Positions 1 through 11,570 are shown, counted from the first letter of the stretch. The stretch: DNA of 64,000 nt from Diabrotica undecimpunctata (GCF_040954645.1 NC_092806.1:76448141-76512140); one strand, 5' to 3'. Numbers and translations: made by a program. The notes: a model not told the origin generated them from the sequence alone.

Positions 1-300
1 TCATCCTACTCAATGAAGAAAAATGTGTAGCAAACCTATCAGCAGAATATGCAGGCTTTGGTTGACAATACTGAAAGAAAACTTCAACAACAAGAATATA
101 TCAACAAAATCCGATTAAGAAACTCTAAGACACTCATCTTTAATCATACACAAACATATGCAACATACAACACACGTACGTAATACGCAAATACCTTCTC
201 ACACATAAACGCTTATGGAATATAATAATAATGCAGAACACTCATAATAATCAGAATTTGAAGTTCGATGGGGCAAAAAATCCATTCTTATAATGTACCT

Positions 301-328
301 CGGAGGTAAAAAACACTAGGTCCATTTT
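301..328. repeat. Left terminal inverted repeat
   Basis: Begins CGGAGGTAAAAAACACTAGG; the inverted partner at 3334-3361 begins CGGAGGTAAAGGACACTATG when read from the other end. Confidence 0.65.
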
Positions 329-520
329 CTTACCTTTTCACGAGAGCAGTTTTAACATTTTTAAAATTTGTAATCACTAAATACTCAAATCTTTCTTATA
401 TTTAACCAAGATTAATATATTATTATTGTTGTGTATACCCATAATCGTTTTGCCTTCCATGAAGTGTTATATACCTAAAGTTTACCGTTCATTATATAAT
501 TTTTTTTTTTAATGTGTAGT

Positions 521-543
521 TAGACATAGTGTTGTTTACCTCT
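521..543 (+). repeat. Subterminal repeat copy, left side
   Basis: Reads TAGACATAGTGTTGTTTACC then TCT. It matches the inner part of the right terminal repeat and the copies at 3168-3200 and 3259-3282. Confidence 0.55.
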
Positions 544-696
544 AACAACTTTTTTAAATAATGTGATATTGCATGTTATAGTCTTTACGAAATAAACAAG
601 ACAAACACATTAAACAACCTATACTATCATTTTATTAGATACAAATATTATAATTTTATAATAATTAAGTAAAATTATAAACAAGTCTTAAAATTG

Positions 697-2660
697 TTAT
701 AGAGGCTCCATATCATCTTCATCTTCTTGGGGCTAATCGTTTGTGGCTACATCACTATGTGTTAAATTTTGATAAAACGCGTGACAAACCGACGGAACAA
801 AAGACAATAGTGCAATTAAGTCATTGTACTTTTATTTCGTAATTGGTAATGGGATTACTGAGACTTGATTTAATTGGGCTGGAAACGTTACTTACTGTCT
901 TCGATACCTCATAAAGTCCACCTCATACATATTTTGATTATTGAAATCGGTCTTATAAAAGAGCTTTCCAATGTGTTCTTGTTAGATTTGTAGGAAAACA
1001 CGTCATGTGGATAGAGGAACAGGCTCTATGTGAACATTCTTTTTTCTCTTTACAGAAAAGGAGGTTTAGGTGACAGTTTCTAATCGAACAGCGTTTTGAA
1101 GTTTTTGACATCTGCAAGTTCCATATTGTGCACTGTATATTTACCTGATGTTTGCCTAACTAGCTGTTGCCAGTCCCATGGTGTTAAAATGGCCCAATTA
1201 GAGAGTTTCTTTCTTTTTCTCTTGATCAAAGCATGAACACTGTCTGCTTCCATATGTGTGCCCTTTCGGTAAAAACTTTTTAGTGATCCTCTTTATTTGA
1301 GGGTACGTATGCAGTATCCAAAAATAGCACATTATAATACTTATATTTTTATTTTGTCTATAGCAGTTATCGGTCCAAAGAGTGATGTCCTCTACTTGAC
1401 TACCTGGAATCTTATTGTCAGCCCATTTCAAAATTGACAAGGCAATTTCATTTGCATCACGGGCCCCTTTCGATTCATGCCACATAACATTGTACAGAAG
1501 AATCACTGGCATCATATAATGTAAAAAAATTTAATGCCTAAAGCTTTCTTTTGTAGAAACTAATACAATTGTTTGTTAATGGTAAAGGCAAACATTTTTG
1601 GAAATCACCAGATAGTACTTTATGTTTTGGTGACTCTTTAGTAATTATAAAGTCCAATTGTTTTAAGTTATACTGAGTTTTAGATTGAATTAGGTGGATC
1701 AGCCTGTACACTGGTTAGTTCATCTGCAGTAAAATTATTTTTCAATAAAGCTGTGAATCTACTGCATGTATCGAAAATGTCTATTTCGGGTGATTTAAAC
1801 GACAACTTAAAGTCTTTAAATTTTTAAAAATTAAAAATATCTGCGTACAACCACTTTTTTGCTCTTAGCTTTGGATCCACATGTCTTTCATTGCATTTAT
1901 CAGTGTACAGTTGATACATCTTTTCTATTATAAGTTCTGTGTCCAAATAATTTCTCCTGCTCCTTTCTCTGGAATGATGACTCTCGTACTTTGGAAAGGA
2001 ATTGATATGTTGATGTATACTATTTAAGGTTTCGGTAGGAGTTTTATTGATTGGTGTTTGTATGTATACCTCTTTGATCAGCTTTTATTTAAGCTGGCTA
2101 AATTTTTTTAACATATTCACTACTACTAAATTGGATATACAAAGTGTGTTTAAAAACATAACCTTGCACTCGCTGATTGTTCACTGTAAAATGGTAGTGT
2201 AGTATATTATTTTTAGATTTTGTAGAGTTTCGGAATCTTTTTCTTGATCAAAGAGTAGATTGGATGTCGTCACATAAGAAGATAAATTGCTTTTAAACAT
2301 CTGAAACGTTTGTCTCAGTCCAGTATGAGTTGAAGATGTTTTCGCTTTCGTATTCTGGCAATCTTTCACAGCATTTCATGCAATACATGCAAGGAGGCTT
2401 TTACATTTTTTCCAGGCATATTTTCGCCTTTTTTACTTAGTAACTCTTTTCAGTTACTCTTTTAAAATAACTTCAGTATGTTCATTGGAATTGCCTGTAT
2501 CACTGCTTAGAGATAAATCATCCTTAAGAAGATTTTTTCTTATTGCCCCACTAGTCGTAGGAGTAGTATTAGCTTTCTCTTTTACCTTTGTTTGCGCTGG
2601 TTTACCCATACGTCTCACATCATTGTCGTCTGGTTGTGAGCTTTTACCTCTTAGAGGTTC
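697..2660 (-). pseudogene. DUF7869-type transposon protein, decayed
   Basis: I recognise pieces, in order on the minus strand, of a multi-copy insect protein family usually left uncharacterised (I believe Pfam DUF7869). About 2400-2660 is a basic, Ser/Thr-rich N-terminal part; about 2260-2390 has Cys-containing stretches; about 1860-2050 has the H-x-n-S-x-P-K-Y-E-S-H-H-S-R-E-R segment; about 1750-1830 has SPEIDIFDTC; about 1590-1690 has QKCLPLPLTN; 1198-1515 keeps MWHESKGARDANEIA, the acidic WTDNCYRQNKN and KKFLPKGHTYGS; the C-terminus ends EDEDDMEPL before a stop at 697-699. WTDNC-x-RQN could be an RNase H-like catalytic Asp strand (inference). Stops and frameshifts interrupt it, so it is not translatable now. 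Family call fairly sure; biochemical role unknown. Confidence 0.6.
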
Positions 2661-3123
2661 GTAGGTTCACTTCCTTACCATTACCTTGAAAGTTACTGTA
2701 GTGATAAGGTGGTTCTAAAACAAATCCAGCCTTGTAATAACAATTATAGGGTAATTTTGCAGGCCTATCATTGGCCAACACAAAAATAATCCTTATAATC
2801 AAAGACCGGAATTTACCGAGCAATTTCTGTTACTCTGTTTGAAATTCTATGACCTATACAAAAGAATATACAATACTAAATATTTGAGGTTAGCAAAATA
2901 CTAAATCAGTGTTATTAAACAATAGTTTACCTGTAGGTGTTCTTTCATTAGTATTATTACATGATAGTAATTATAGTATTTTTTCCCACCAGTTCGGAAA
3001 CATTTTGTAATTATTTAACAACTGATGTATTGTACAACTTTTAACAATCTAACACTATTGCGAACTAAATAAAATGGTTACAATTATTTTAGTTCATGAC
3101 AATTCCACCAGGTACCAGGGTAC

Positions 3124-3282
3124 ATAACACTATGTCCGGATGGTAAATAACAGTGCACACATTTAGTAGAGGTAAACAACACATGGTGTTGTTTACCTCT
3201 GACTGGAAGTGGACTTGATGTTTATTAAAAAGTCGGTAACTTGCCGTAAAATTGTCTCTAGACATAGTATGGTTTACCTTTG
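3124..3282. repeat. Subterminal repeat cluster with a perfect palindrome
   Basis: Contains an inverted motif with ACACTATGTCC near 3127-3137, a perfect palindrome (AGAGGTAAACAACAC at 3168-3182, 3-base spacer, its exact complement at 3186-3200), and a direct copy at 3259-3282. These resemble the terminal repeats and probably served as binding sites for the element's own protein. Confidence 0.55.
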
Positions 3283-3333
3283 TGTAGAGCAAGAAAAGTT
3301 ATATTCAAAAGTGCAATAATCCAAATTTTGATA

Positions 3334-3361
3334 AAAATGGACATAGTGTCCTTTACCTCCG
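3334..3361. repeat. Right terminal inverted repeat
   Basis: Inverted partner of 301-328 with about four mismatches. It ends in TTTACCTCCG on the plus strand. Confidence 0.65.
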
Positions 3362-4000
3362 TGATACAGATATATTTTCAGCCAAGCTTGGTTGCTGCCT
3401 ATAACACTGCGGTCTAGAGTGTCAACTTTTAATTTTTAAATTTTGTGAAATAATATAACCCGGTAAACTTTGGCGATTGTACATTCTTTTCAATAAAATT
3501 CTCAATAATCCTTTTTGAGAACCATAAAAATGTAATTATCATTACAATTAATTGTGACTTAATCCCATATATAAACACAATATTCCTATTCTCAAGCTTA
3601 ATCATCTGTTGTAGGTATATGAATGATTTGAAATTAATGGCTTCCACTCGAGATCACCTAGATCAGATGTAAAAAACTGAAGAAAGTTTTTCGAATGATA
3701 TTAGTATGTACTTTGGAATAGACAAGTGCCGTATTCTAAATATATCCAAAGAAAAGATTTAGTATGACGGGTTCGATATGTAAAATGGCCAAAATATCGA
3801 GGACATGGATAAAAATGATATGTACAAATATCTCGGAGTAAAGCAAGCACGAAAAATTGATCACAAGTAAATCAACACCGGGTAACTTCAGAATTCCTAT
3901 GAAGGGCAAAACGGTTACTTCGTTCACATCTTAACAGCAAAAATTTGTATAAAGCACTAAATACCTTTGCATGTTCCGCGCTTAGCTATTCATTCAAGGG
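3362..4000. other. No recognisable gene
   Basis: AT-rich sequence between the TIR element and the hairpin at 4001. Only short open frames without recognisable motifs are present. Confidence 0.5.
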
Positions 4001-4129
4001 TGTGCTCACTTTCTCATGACCTTTCTCAAGATCTTACGTTCAGTGGCCCTAATGGCATTACCGCCAACGTAACGCCATTAAGGCCACTGAACGTAAGATC
4101 TGGAGAAAGGTCATGAGAAAGCGAGCACA
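4001..4129. repeat. Long near-perfect inverted repeat (hairpin)
   Basis: The roughly 56-base arm 4001-4056 (TGTGCTCACTTTCTCATGAC onward) is mirrored by 4074-4129 with only a few mismatches, around a 17-base loop. It would form a strong cruciform or hairpin. It sits at the left edge of a C-rich island. Confidence 0.75.
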
Positions 4130-4625
4130 CTTCCCGTCAGCACTCATTCATCAAGTAGCAAATACTTCCACAATCAAGAGTAAACTCCTTACTCTCAGCA
4201 AAACTACACAACTAGAACCATAAATAGCTCCAACACCAGAGCCAAAGAGGTCCTCAAGATTTCATGCCACCGCCTAGGACACATACTCACCAGGCGCCCA
4301 AAAGTTAAAGTTTCCTTCCTTCCGGCCAAATGTCTAAACTTCTGTGCCGTAGCTAGTGATTTGCTATGGTACCTCCTCCAGATTGCATGACTCTCGACAC
4401 TATACCTCCTCCATCAACATCTACGGCATCTACGCACACAACACCAACAACACACACAACTGACTGACTACTGCTTCTCAGCACCACCACCACCACTTGT
4501 CAAACCACATTTCTCCACACTTACTAATTGCCTACGTAGACTGACGTCTACTCACACCATTTTTCTCCCTGGCCAGGAAGCCCACACCTTGAAAAGGCGC
4601 TCCGCCTAAGCGAGGTATAAATAAC
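4130..4625 (+). other. C-rich island of unknown origin
   Basis: This stretch is much richer in C and A on the plus strand (runs of CACCACCAC, CACACAACACCAACAAC) than the AT-rich surroundings. It ends near 4617 in GAAAAGGCGCTCCGCCTAAG, which has a small GGCG-CTC-CGCC hairpin. No frame stays open. It may be the 3' end of an unrecognised mobile element. Confidence 0.35.
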
Positions 4626-5239
4626 TTCATTCGATTCGAGCTATTCATTTGGTATTAATAAGTGGAATAAAAGGTACATAGAAAAACTTCAGCGAAAAGT
4701 ACGAACACTTCTCATAAAGTCATCCTCGTAGTGCAGTACGAAGACCTGGTAAATACTGAACGACATTATCGCGATATTTAAGGGAAAGATGACTCATGGT
4801 TTTAAGTGAAAAATTTGAAAAAGAGATTGGTAATTTAAGAGACATATACTTTAGATTACGAAGTTTGCGCATGAGATGGCACGACAACGCTTTAACTGAA
4901 AGAACCAGAAATATGAATAAACCACCTTTCAAGGAAAATGGGTATGTGGATAGATAAAGCTCTGCATTAGTAACATGTCAATGAACTCAACCAAAATCTT
5001 TATGGACAATATAGCGTCGAACTATTGAATGCCATCAGGAAAAATATTCCTCGATATAGAAGGTTCCATACTCCCCATACTCCAACCAAAATATCGTCAA
5101 ATCAAATATCATTATATCAATATCGTCATATCAATATCAAATAACTACCTGAAGTATATCGTCAAAGATCCTTAGATCCAAAACGACAAATGCTGATATG
5201 GATGTCAAGTCCAAGGCCTTACCTTGCTATCCATCTTAC

Positions 5240-5640
5240 CGGAGGCTGACAAACATTTACTGTAACTGAAAATAACGAACAGCATGACTCAGTAGGAAAG
5301 ATCCTTTATCAAGATATAGCTAATAAATCGGGACTTCTCCAAACCAACGATCTCCCATATTATCAATACGTCGCTGAGAATATGCTTGAGAATGACAACT
5401 ACGAGCTATACTGGAACTTCCCATTTCTAAGTACAGAGATCTGGAAATACAAATAGGGAGACAATGGAGAATGGAAAAGGCCCAGATAGTATTTAGCCCT
5501 TCTCTCTTTAGCTAAATCTAAGTGAACATATTTATATAAGACCATGCAAAATGCTGTACTAGTATCGACGAGGTCCAGATCGAAAAGTTTTGGGAAATAC
5601 TCCAGCATAACATATATCTAGACGGAAAGAGTACCACCAG
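5240..5640 (+). pseudogene. Probable LINE polyprotein C-terminal relic
   Basis: In the frame covering 5331-5422 the translation contains LLQTNDLPYYQYV, then ENMLEND and LYWNF. This resembles the C-terminal tail of a common insect LINE protein (Y-Y-K-Y-V-P, V-L-E-N, L-Y-W-D pattern). The surroundings are full of stops. The call rests on this short resemblance only. Confidence 0.35.
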
Positions 5641-5800
5641 CGCTTAATCCTTTTGATATCGTAGGTATCTGAGATGAACACATTCACTCTTTAGGGGGAA
5701 TTTGTTTAAAAGAAGAAGAAGTACTGCACTGGTTTAGATGGGTTTAACTATTGCCATCACTTAAAAAATATTACCATATGTCATTACTTAAAACTTCAAT

Positions 5801-5804
<4 letters not shown>

Positions 5805-5873
<69 letters not shown>
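5805..5873. repeat. (TA)n microsatellite
   Basis: Uninterrupted alternating TA/AT, about 34 units. Confidence 0.95.
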
Positions 5874-5875
<2 letters not shown>

Positions 5876-7738
5876 TATATCTGTTTATTATCGTGTGAAA
5901 AAAAATCTTTTAAAACGTTAATAAATAGAAAACACACCAATTAGGTAAAATTTTTGTTCAGCATTTTTTAATTTTACTTGGCTTATATACATTTTTTAAT
6001 ACAAAACCAGTAATGATTGATTAGCCAAAATAAGTGATAAAATTCCTTGTCTGACAAGCATTAGGAATGAAACCGTGTTGCCACTAAACCAACAAACACC
6101 CTCTGTCTTACAGATGATCCACTCTTTTACCATTATATTTCTCTCACACTGCTCAAAACATGAGTTCCCGTAACAGCGAGATATAGGAACATTAGGGTTC
6201 TTTGTGTTAGTTATTTAATGCGAAATGGTTACCGGAATTCATATTATATAAAATCGTATCAGTGGCAGTCTACACTGCTGTAATTTCGGTAATGTATAAT
6301 TATTATTTTTGTTATTATTTTTATTTGAATTTTACATCACATAAAAGTTTTTATTTTAATAACACAAAGCTGAATTAATTTTATATATAATTTTGTAGTA
6401 GTAATGTTCATTGTGTAATCGGTTAAAAGTAAGATGAAAGAGTTTAGAACAATTTATGAACAAGGTTTACTACATGCGAGAGATATTGTGGATCTTCAAT
6501 TAACGGAACCGAAGTAAAATTTAAGTATCCGAGATGCGGTACCTTGATGCGGAAATTGAAGTGACGATACTAATCGGTTTAGACACGAAACAGTACTCGA
6601 TACGTTTAAAGCATGATACTATAACTAACATGTTTGTTATACTATCATGCGTTTAAAGTGAAACTGGCATTAGCTAGGTTCCACTCTAAACAGTTACTGT
6701 GGTGCGTACATGTAGTAGTACACTTAGTACGACGGAAAGACAGCATAAAACTGAAAATATATTAAATTTGAGTAGCAGGCTGACCTGAATGGAATTCAAA
6801 TTATTAATTAAAATATTTGTAAAAGTCAAAAATGTGATTTCTGTACCTTAGTTTATATTTATTGTTTTAATGTATAATTGGTTTAATTTAAACATTTTCA
6901 CAACCATTCTCACATAGTAAGCAGGATACTAATTCATCATATATGTAAAAAATACCTAATAACTATCGTAGCTTTTCCTTAATAATGCCCATGAAAAGGC
7001 TTATATAGTCGGTTCGCTATTTCCAGTCCAAACTGTCTAGTGAATTTAGTAATTATTTTTTTGCCAAGTTAGTAGCTTCTTGACAGACTAGAAGTGTCTG
7101 GAAATTACTATAGAACCAAGCACACGTGCTCATAGCCCATATTAATAGTAAACAAGCGTAAATAAAATAGAACTTTACGAATTACCGAAAATCAATATTT
7201 ATTTATTTATTTACACCATATATTGTATTAATAACAAATAATAAAATTATTTATTGTACAAAATAAAAATATTTTAAGGAAATAAATTCCACAAAATTAA
7301 GCAGTCACCAGTCAGAAAATTGTTGTTGACGTTTTACTAGGATGTAATCAACATATACTTTGGTTTTATTACCTTACAAAATAAGTATACTTCGCTATGC
7401 AAAGAGGATTTAGCAAGGCGAATACATGATTCTATAAAAAACAAAGCAAATATTAGTAAGATCAGTCTCCAACTAACCCTCAAATATATTAGCATCCATT
7501 TCTCCATAATAGTGTCTTTTTTTGGAGCCCAATTTAAAAATTAAAATTGATCATTTTATAAATCCAGTCTCTGAGCTTGTATGTAAAATTATGTACCTAC
7601 AACACAAATAATTCGATCTAATAAAAACAAATCCTTTATAGGCAGTGGAAATATGCTCTCTGCAAAAAAATATAGTTTGTAAGTTAACTAAAGACCTGGA
7701 ACAGAACAAAACAACTTATGTCAGTTAATTCAATTAAT
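5874..7738. other. No recognisable gene; one short hairpin
   Basis: AT-rich DNA. The only structure I can support is the imperfect inverted repeat at 6603-6657; no protein family was recognised on either strand. Confidence 0.5.
6603..6657. repeat. Imperfect inverted repeat
   Basis: Arm CGTTTAAAGCATGATACTAT (6603 onward, to 6625) pairs imperfectly with 6636-6657 across a 10-base loop. Confidence 0.5.
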
Positions 7739-7759
7739 ACTTCACTACTGTAGTGAAGT
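7739..7759. repeat. Short perfect palindrome
   Basis: ACTTCACTA, CTG, TAGTGAAGT. It lies about 35 bases before the plus-strand hammerhead-like motif and may belong to the same element end. Confidence 0.6.
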
Positions 7760-7793
7760 GAATAGTGATCAGGAGACTGAGACCTCGAAAGCC

Positions 7794-7862
7794 CTGAAGA
7801 AGACATCAGACAGGATGTCGAAAGCTCGGCGTAATGGAAATCAACGCGGTTCAACACCCGGA
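7794..7862 (+). ncRNA. Hammerhead-ribozyme-like motif (candidate)
   Basis: CTGAAGA (7794-7800) is followed by a stem, GACATC (7802-7807) with GATGTC (7814-7819), then GAAA (7820-7823). This is the hammerhead core order: CUGANGA, helix II, GAAA. A short GC-TCG-GC helix-III-like hairpin and GTA follow. Penelope-like elements are known to carry hammerhead motifs, and one lies next door. I could not pair a convincing helix I, and one base separates the core from helix II, so activity is unproven. A matching motif lies inverted at 8112-8184. Confidence 0.4.
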
Positions 7863-7950
7863 AGACTGGTGAATTTAATAATAATTTTTATAATAGTATT
7901 AATCTTAGCTCTAGGTTTAATTGTACTAACTGCGAAATTCTTTCCGAACA

Positions 7951-8091
<141 letters not shown>

Positions 8092-8111
8092 GCAGATGAA
8101 TGAAAATTACT

Positions 8112-8184
8112 GAGTTCTCGGGTAGAACCGCATTGAGAATTTAATACTCGATGTTTCGGCACCCATTTTGGAGCCATTTTCAAG
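8112..8184 (-). ncRNA. Hammerhead-ribozyme-like motif, inverted partner (candidate)
   Basis: On the minus strand the order is CTTGAAAA (a degenerate CTGANGA), a GGCTCC / GGGTGCC stem, then GAAAC, followed by a tract ending GCGGTTCTACCCG. The plus-strand motif at 7794-7862 ends with the closely similar GCGGTTCAACACCCG. The two therefore look like diverged, opposite copies of one element terminus. The core is more degraded here, so self-cleavage is doubtful. Confidence 0.35.
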
Positions 8185-8356
8185 AGAGATACGGTTCTGT
8201 CTGAGATCGAGGTCTCAATCTGCCTACTCTTCTTACTCGTGACGTACCAGTATCGTATTCTGTATAAATACAGGAACCGTCAAACGGCACTGAGGTCTCA
8301 ATCTGGAAAGTCTTTCCTTTTTGGATGGAATGGGGTTTAGAAGTTGTTGAATGCTC

Positions 8357-10123
8357 CTATTGACTTGGGTTTTGTAGTAGCCGTTTTGTAAGAGTATTTG
8401 CCTTATTGAATTGATTTCGGGTGACCTGTGACTGTTGTCGCCAAGTCTTATGGAACGGGAAACAAGAGTGTTGATAGCTGAGGCTATCGGGCAGGGTGAT
8501 AATGTGACTGGGCATTGAGGTAATTGTTTGTATGAGTAGGTTTCCGGTACACAGAATAGGAAAAACTGTGAGGTGGATTTTTCTGAATAAGAATATCAAG
8601 GAATGGCAAAGACGCTTCAGACTCAACTTCCATCGTGAATTGAATACTGGAATGTATTCCATTCAGGTGGGAGAGAAAGAGATCTAATGTGTCTTTACCA
8701 TGGGACCAAATGACAAAGGTATCATCAACGTACCGTAACCAGCAGGTGGGTGTGAGATTTGATGAGGACAGGGCTAGTGTTTCGAAATGTTCCATGCAGA
8801 TATCAGCTATTACGGGAGAGAGGGGGATCCCATTGGGACACCTTCGATTTGACGATAAAAATGATTTTGGAATGAAAAATATATATTAGACATGCAGTGT
8901 TTTATAAAGAGATGATGTGTCTGTGGGAGATAAAGAGATCTAATGTGTCTTTACCATGGGGCCAAATGACAAAGGTGTCATCAACGTACCGTAACCAGCA
9001 GGTGGGTTTGAGATTTGATGATGACAGGGCTGGTGTTTCAAAATGTTCCATGTAGATATCAGCTATTACGGGAGAGAGGGGGGATCCCATTGGGACACCT
9101 TTGATTTGACGAGAGAAATGATTTTGGAATGAAAAATATATATTAGACATGCAGTGTTTTATAAGAGATAATGTGTCTTGGGGAATTTTATGTTTAGAGT
9201 CACAGGTGGAAATGGTTTCATCGATGGGAATGTTGGTGAATAGAGAAACAATGTCAAAACTAACTAGTATATCTAGGGTGAAATAGAAATGTTTTTCAGA
9301 AGATCAATGAAATGAAAAGAGTTTTTGACAAAGGACGAGACGTTTTCGGCTAATGGTTGTAAGGATAAAGCGAGATGTTTTGCCAATTTCTGAGTGGGGC
9401 AGTTGTATGCACTGACGATGGGTTTTAGGGAAACATTAGGCTTATGGATTTTTGGAAGGCCGTATATCTTTGTAATTCGGGATGATTTTTCTCTGGATAT
9501 AAGAAATTTTTTGATGTCTGGAGGTAGAGTAGATATATTTATAACGGATTTGGTCGTTTTTTCTAGATATGTACTGGGATCATTTAGAACGCGTTTGTAT
9601 TTTGTGAAATTGAGAAGTTCGAACATTTTGTTGAAATAATTAGAAGACTTCAGAATGACGGTGGCATAACCTTTATGGGCCAGAAGGTTGTAAATGTCAG
9701 GGTTGTTATAGGTATCTTTGGGGGCCACGTCTTTCTGAAAAACTGATATTTGACGGTAGGGATTTGGAAGTACGCAGAATACTGGCGACTCTTGTCTGGC
9801 AACTTCGGCTTGGTCGGAAGGAAGATAAGAAATAACTTCTTCAGTTTGACAAATAATTTTCTCAGTTGGGGTGGAAATAGAAGTGACAGAAAAGCCTTTT
9901 GACCGAGCTTTGGTAGCTGAATCGGATATGTAAATATCTAAGAAATTGCGAACAACAGTCGAGGGTGTTGATTCGAAATGGGCTGTGGATTCTGAATAAG
10001 TTGGTCCAATTTGCATTTCTGGGTTTGGGTTTTTGTTGTCAGAAATGTATTGGGCTTTTTGGTGAGAAAGACGATCAAAAGTATCCCATAATAATGGATG
10101 GATATTGAAAGAGTGAATGTCAA
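8357..10123 (-). pseudogene. Penelope-like reverse transcriptase, broken
   Basis: The N-terminal half lies in 9273-10,016 and includes TKIYGLPKIHKPNVSLKPIV (fingers) and PTQKLAKHLALSLQPLAENV. Then come IKGVPMGSPLSPVIADIYME and the catalytic-box region RYVDDTFVIWPHG in 8902-9150. The last RT part, with IQFTMEVESEASLPFLDILI, is in 8484-8795. YVDD is intact in both duplicated copies. A 256-bp tandem duplication and stops break the frame, and the GIY-YIG domain is absent, so no functional protein can be made. The family assignment is firm because the residue patterns are specific to Penelope RTs. Confidence 0.85.
8667..9178. repeat. 256-bp tandem duplication inside the Penelope RT
   Basis: 8667-8922 and 8923 to about 9178 are near-identical. 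Both carry the GGTACGTTGATGA region and the YVDD codons. The junction is visible near 8922: GTGTCT is followed by GTGGGAGATAAAG in the first unit but by TGGGGAATTTT after the second. Confidence 0.85.
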
Positions 10124-10539
10124 TGAAGGTTTTGAAAAGTTGGGAATTTGTTGTATCTAAGTTGCGTCGGGTGGAATGAATTGAATTTCTTCAAATTAAA
10201 CATCACACTAAATCTTCATCGCTTCTTATAAAGTTAAAAATTTAAACAGAATTTATTATTAAAAAACCTAACTACACATGTATTTGCCTTTAATTTACAT
10301 GATTAGAATTACTTGTTCTTGCAAGTAAATGCTCTTATGGCACTTAGAATTACAATTATCGCTCATTTTTTTACATTTGCAGCGTTTTTGAATTGCATTG
10401 ACGACTTCAATTGACTGAAATAAGTGTTCTATCTATTAATATTAATATTCCTAAATGCCAAACTTATTTTTGTCACAATACTCTCAAGAAGATCTTAAGT
10501 ACCTATTCAGATTACACTACGATTTATATAGATGGATCA

Positions 10540-11160
10540 AAATTCTTCTTTTTTAATTTCCATTTTCTATCAAAATTTGGAAACCATCATGGGTATGCGG
10601 ACCCTGTTGACTACCGCTCTAAATAGTTCTGCACTACTGCATTCAAGCCATTCACTTAAGTTCTAAAACCACGATATTCTTCGTCTTCCCACATTTCACT
10701 TTAATCGAATTTTGCCTTGCATAATAAGCTGCAATAATGAGTATCTTTTCCCTTTCGTAACATGGCCTAAATACTCAAGTTTCTTCTTTTGATAGTCAAT
10801 ATTATTTCAGCTTTATTTCCTGATATTCGTAGGATTCTTCTGTAACAGCAAAATTCAAAGACAGCCAACTTATTCAAATGCACTTGTTTTAATGTCCATG
10901 CTTCCAAGCCATAAAAAAGAGTAGTAAATACGTAACACCAAAGCATTCTTAGGCAAAATCCTAACCTTATATCCCGACAACAAAGAAAATTTTTTGTTTA
11001 CCGAATGATGCACCTGCTATTTCAATACGTGTCTTAATTTCTTTGGTTTGGTCTACATTTGATGTTATCCATGTTCCTAAGTATTTGTAGGTATCCACGC
11101 TCTCAATTACAGTATCCTCAACAATCAATTGGATGTATTGAATTAGTAACATGTAAAACC
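10540..11160 (-). pseudogene. RTE-like LINE, RT C-terminal end
   Basis: Minus-strand translation across several frames gives the typical tail of insect RTE-like endonuclease-reverse transcriptases: VDTYKYLGTWI (about 11,070), LFYGLEAWTL, FEFCCYRRILRI, LIMQGKI, then a final R-I-x-M-M. Only the thumb/connection and C-terminal region remains, with no YADD box. Stops and frameshifts are frequent. It is the same LINE group as the 3' ends at 12,664-12,990, 52,985-53,190 and 59,250-59,415. Confidence 0.65.
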
Positions 11161-11171
11161 AGTGCCTAGTT

Positions 11172-11189
11172 ATATATTATGTATATGTA

Positions 11190-11276
<87 letters not shown>

Positions 11277-11398
11277 CAGGGCTAACCATTCAAGGGCTGT
11301 ATATATAGTACATGCTTCACCGGAAAAGTGGTTTGATTAATTATTTGGAGTAAATTCTTATTTAGATTTATCTTCTTTCTTCTTTCTTGGTGTACCAT

Positions 11399-11445
<47 letters not shown>

Positions 11446-11456
11446 CATATACATAA

Positions 11457-11493
<37 letters not shown>

Positions 11494-11504
11494 CATATAC
11501 ATAA

Positions 11505-11570
<66 letters not shown>
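11172..11570. repeat. (TA)n arrays arranged as an inverted repeat
   Basis: TATATTATGTATATGTAATA near 11,172 is mirrored by ATATTACATATACATAATAT near 11,440 and again near 11,490. Two (TA)n tracts (about 11,190-11,270 and 11,403-11,570) flank about 125 bp of unique sequence. Confidence 0.75.

Larger units (their letters stand above)
301..3361 (-). mobile_element. TIR DNA transposon carrying a DUF7869-type gene (decayed)
   Basis: The 28 bases at 301-328 and the reverse complement of 3334-3361 agree at about 24 positions, both opening with CGGAGGTAAA. They bracket 3.06 kb with one decayed gene on the minus strand. A related motif (about GACATAGTGTTGTTTACCTC) recurs just inside both ends, as transposase-binding subterminal repeats do. 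No clean target-site duplication is visible: the left flank ends ATGTACCT and the right flank starts TGATACAG, so the true ends could lie a few bases further out. That this family acts as a transposase is inference from the structure. Confidence 0.6.
8200..10190 (-). mobile_element. Penelope-like element, copy 1 (internally rearranged)
   Basis: Minus-strand remnant of a Penelope-like retroelement, which codes for a reverse transcriptase followed by a GIY-YIG nuclease. The RT region is recognisable from about 10,120 to 8350. The nuclease domain kept by the copy at 53.6-55.2 kb is missing: sequence near 8310 (CTGAGGTCTCAATCTGG) runs straight into what corresponds to about 54,285 in the other copy. 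A CGAGGTCTCAATCTG-type sequence occurs twice, near 8205 and 8290. Confidence 0.8.

Noticed and set aside
3429..3927. Short minus-strand frames of 63-72 codons
   Set aside because: No motif, no start context, no neighbour; expected by chance in AT-rich DNA.
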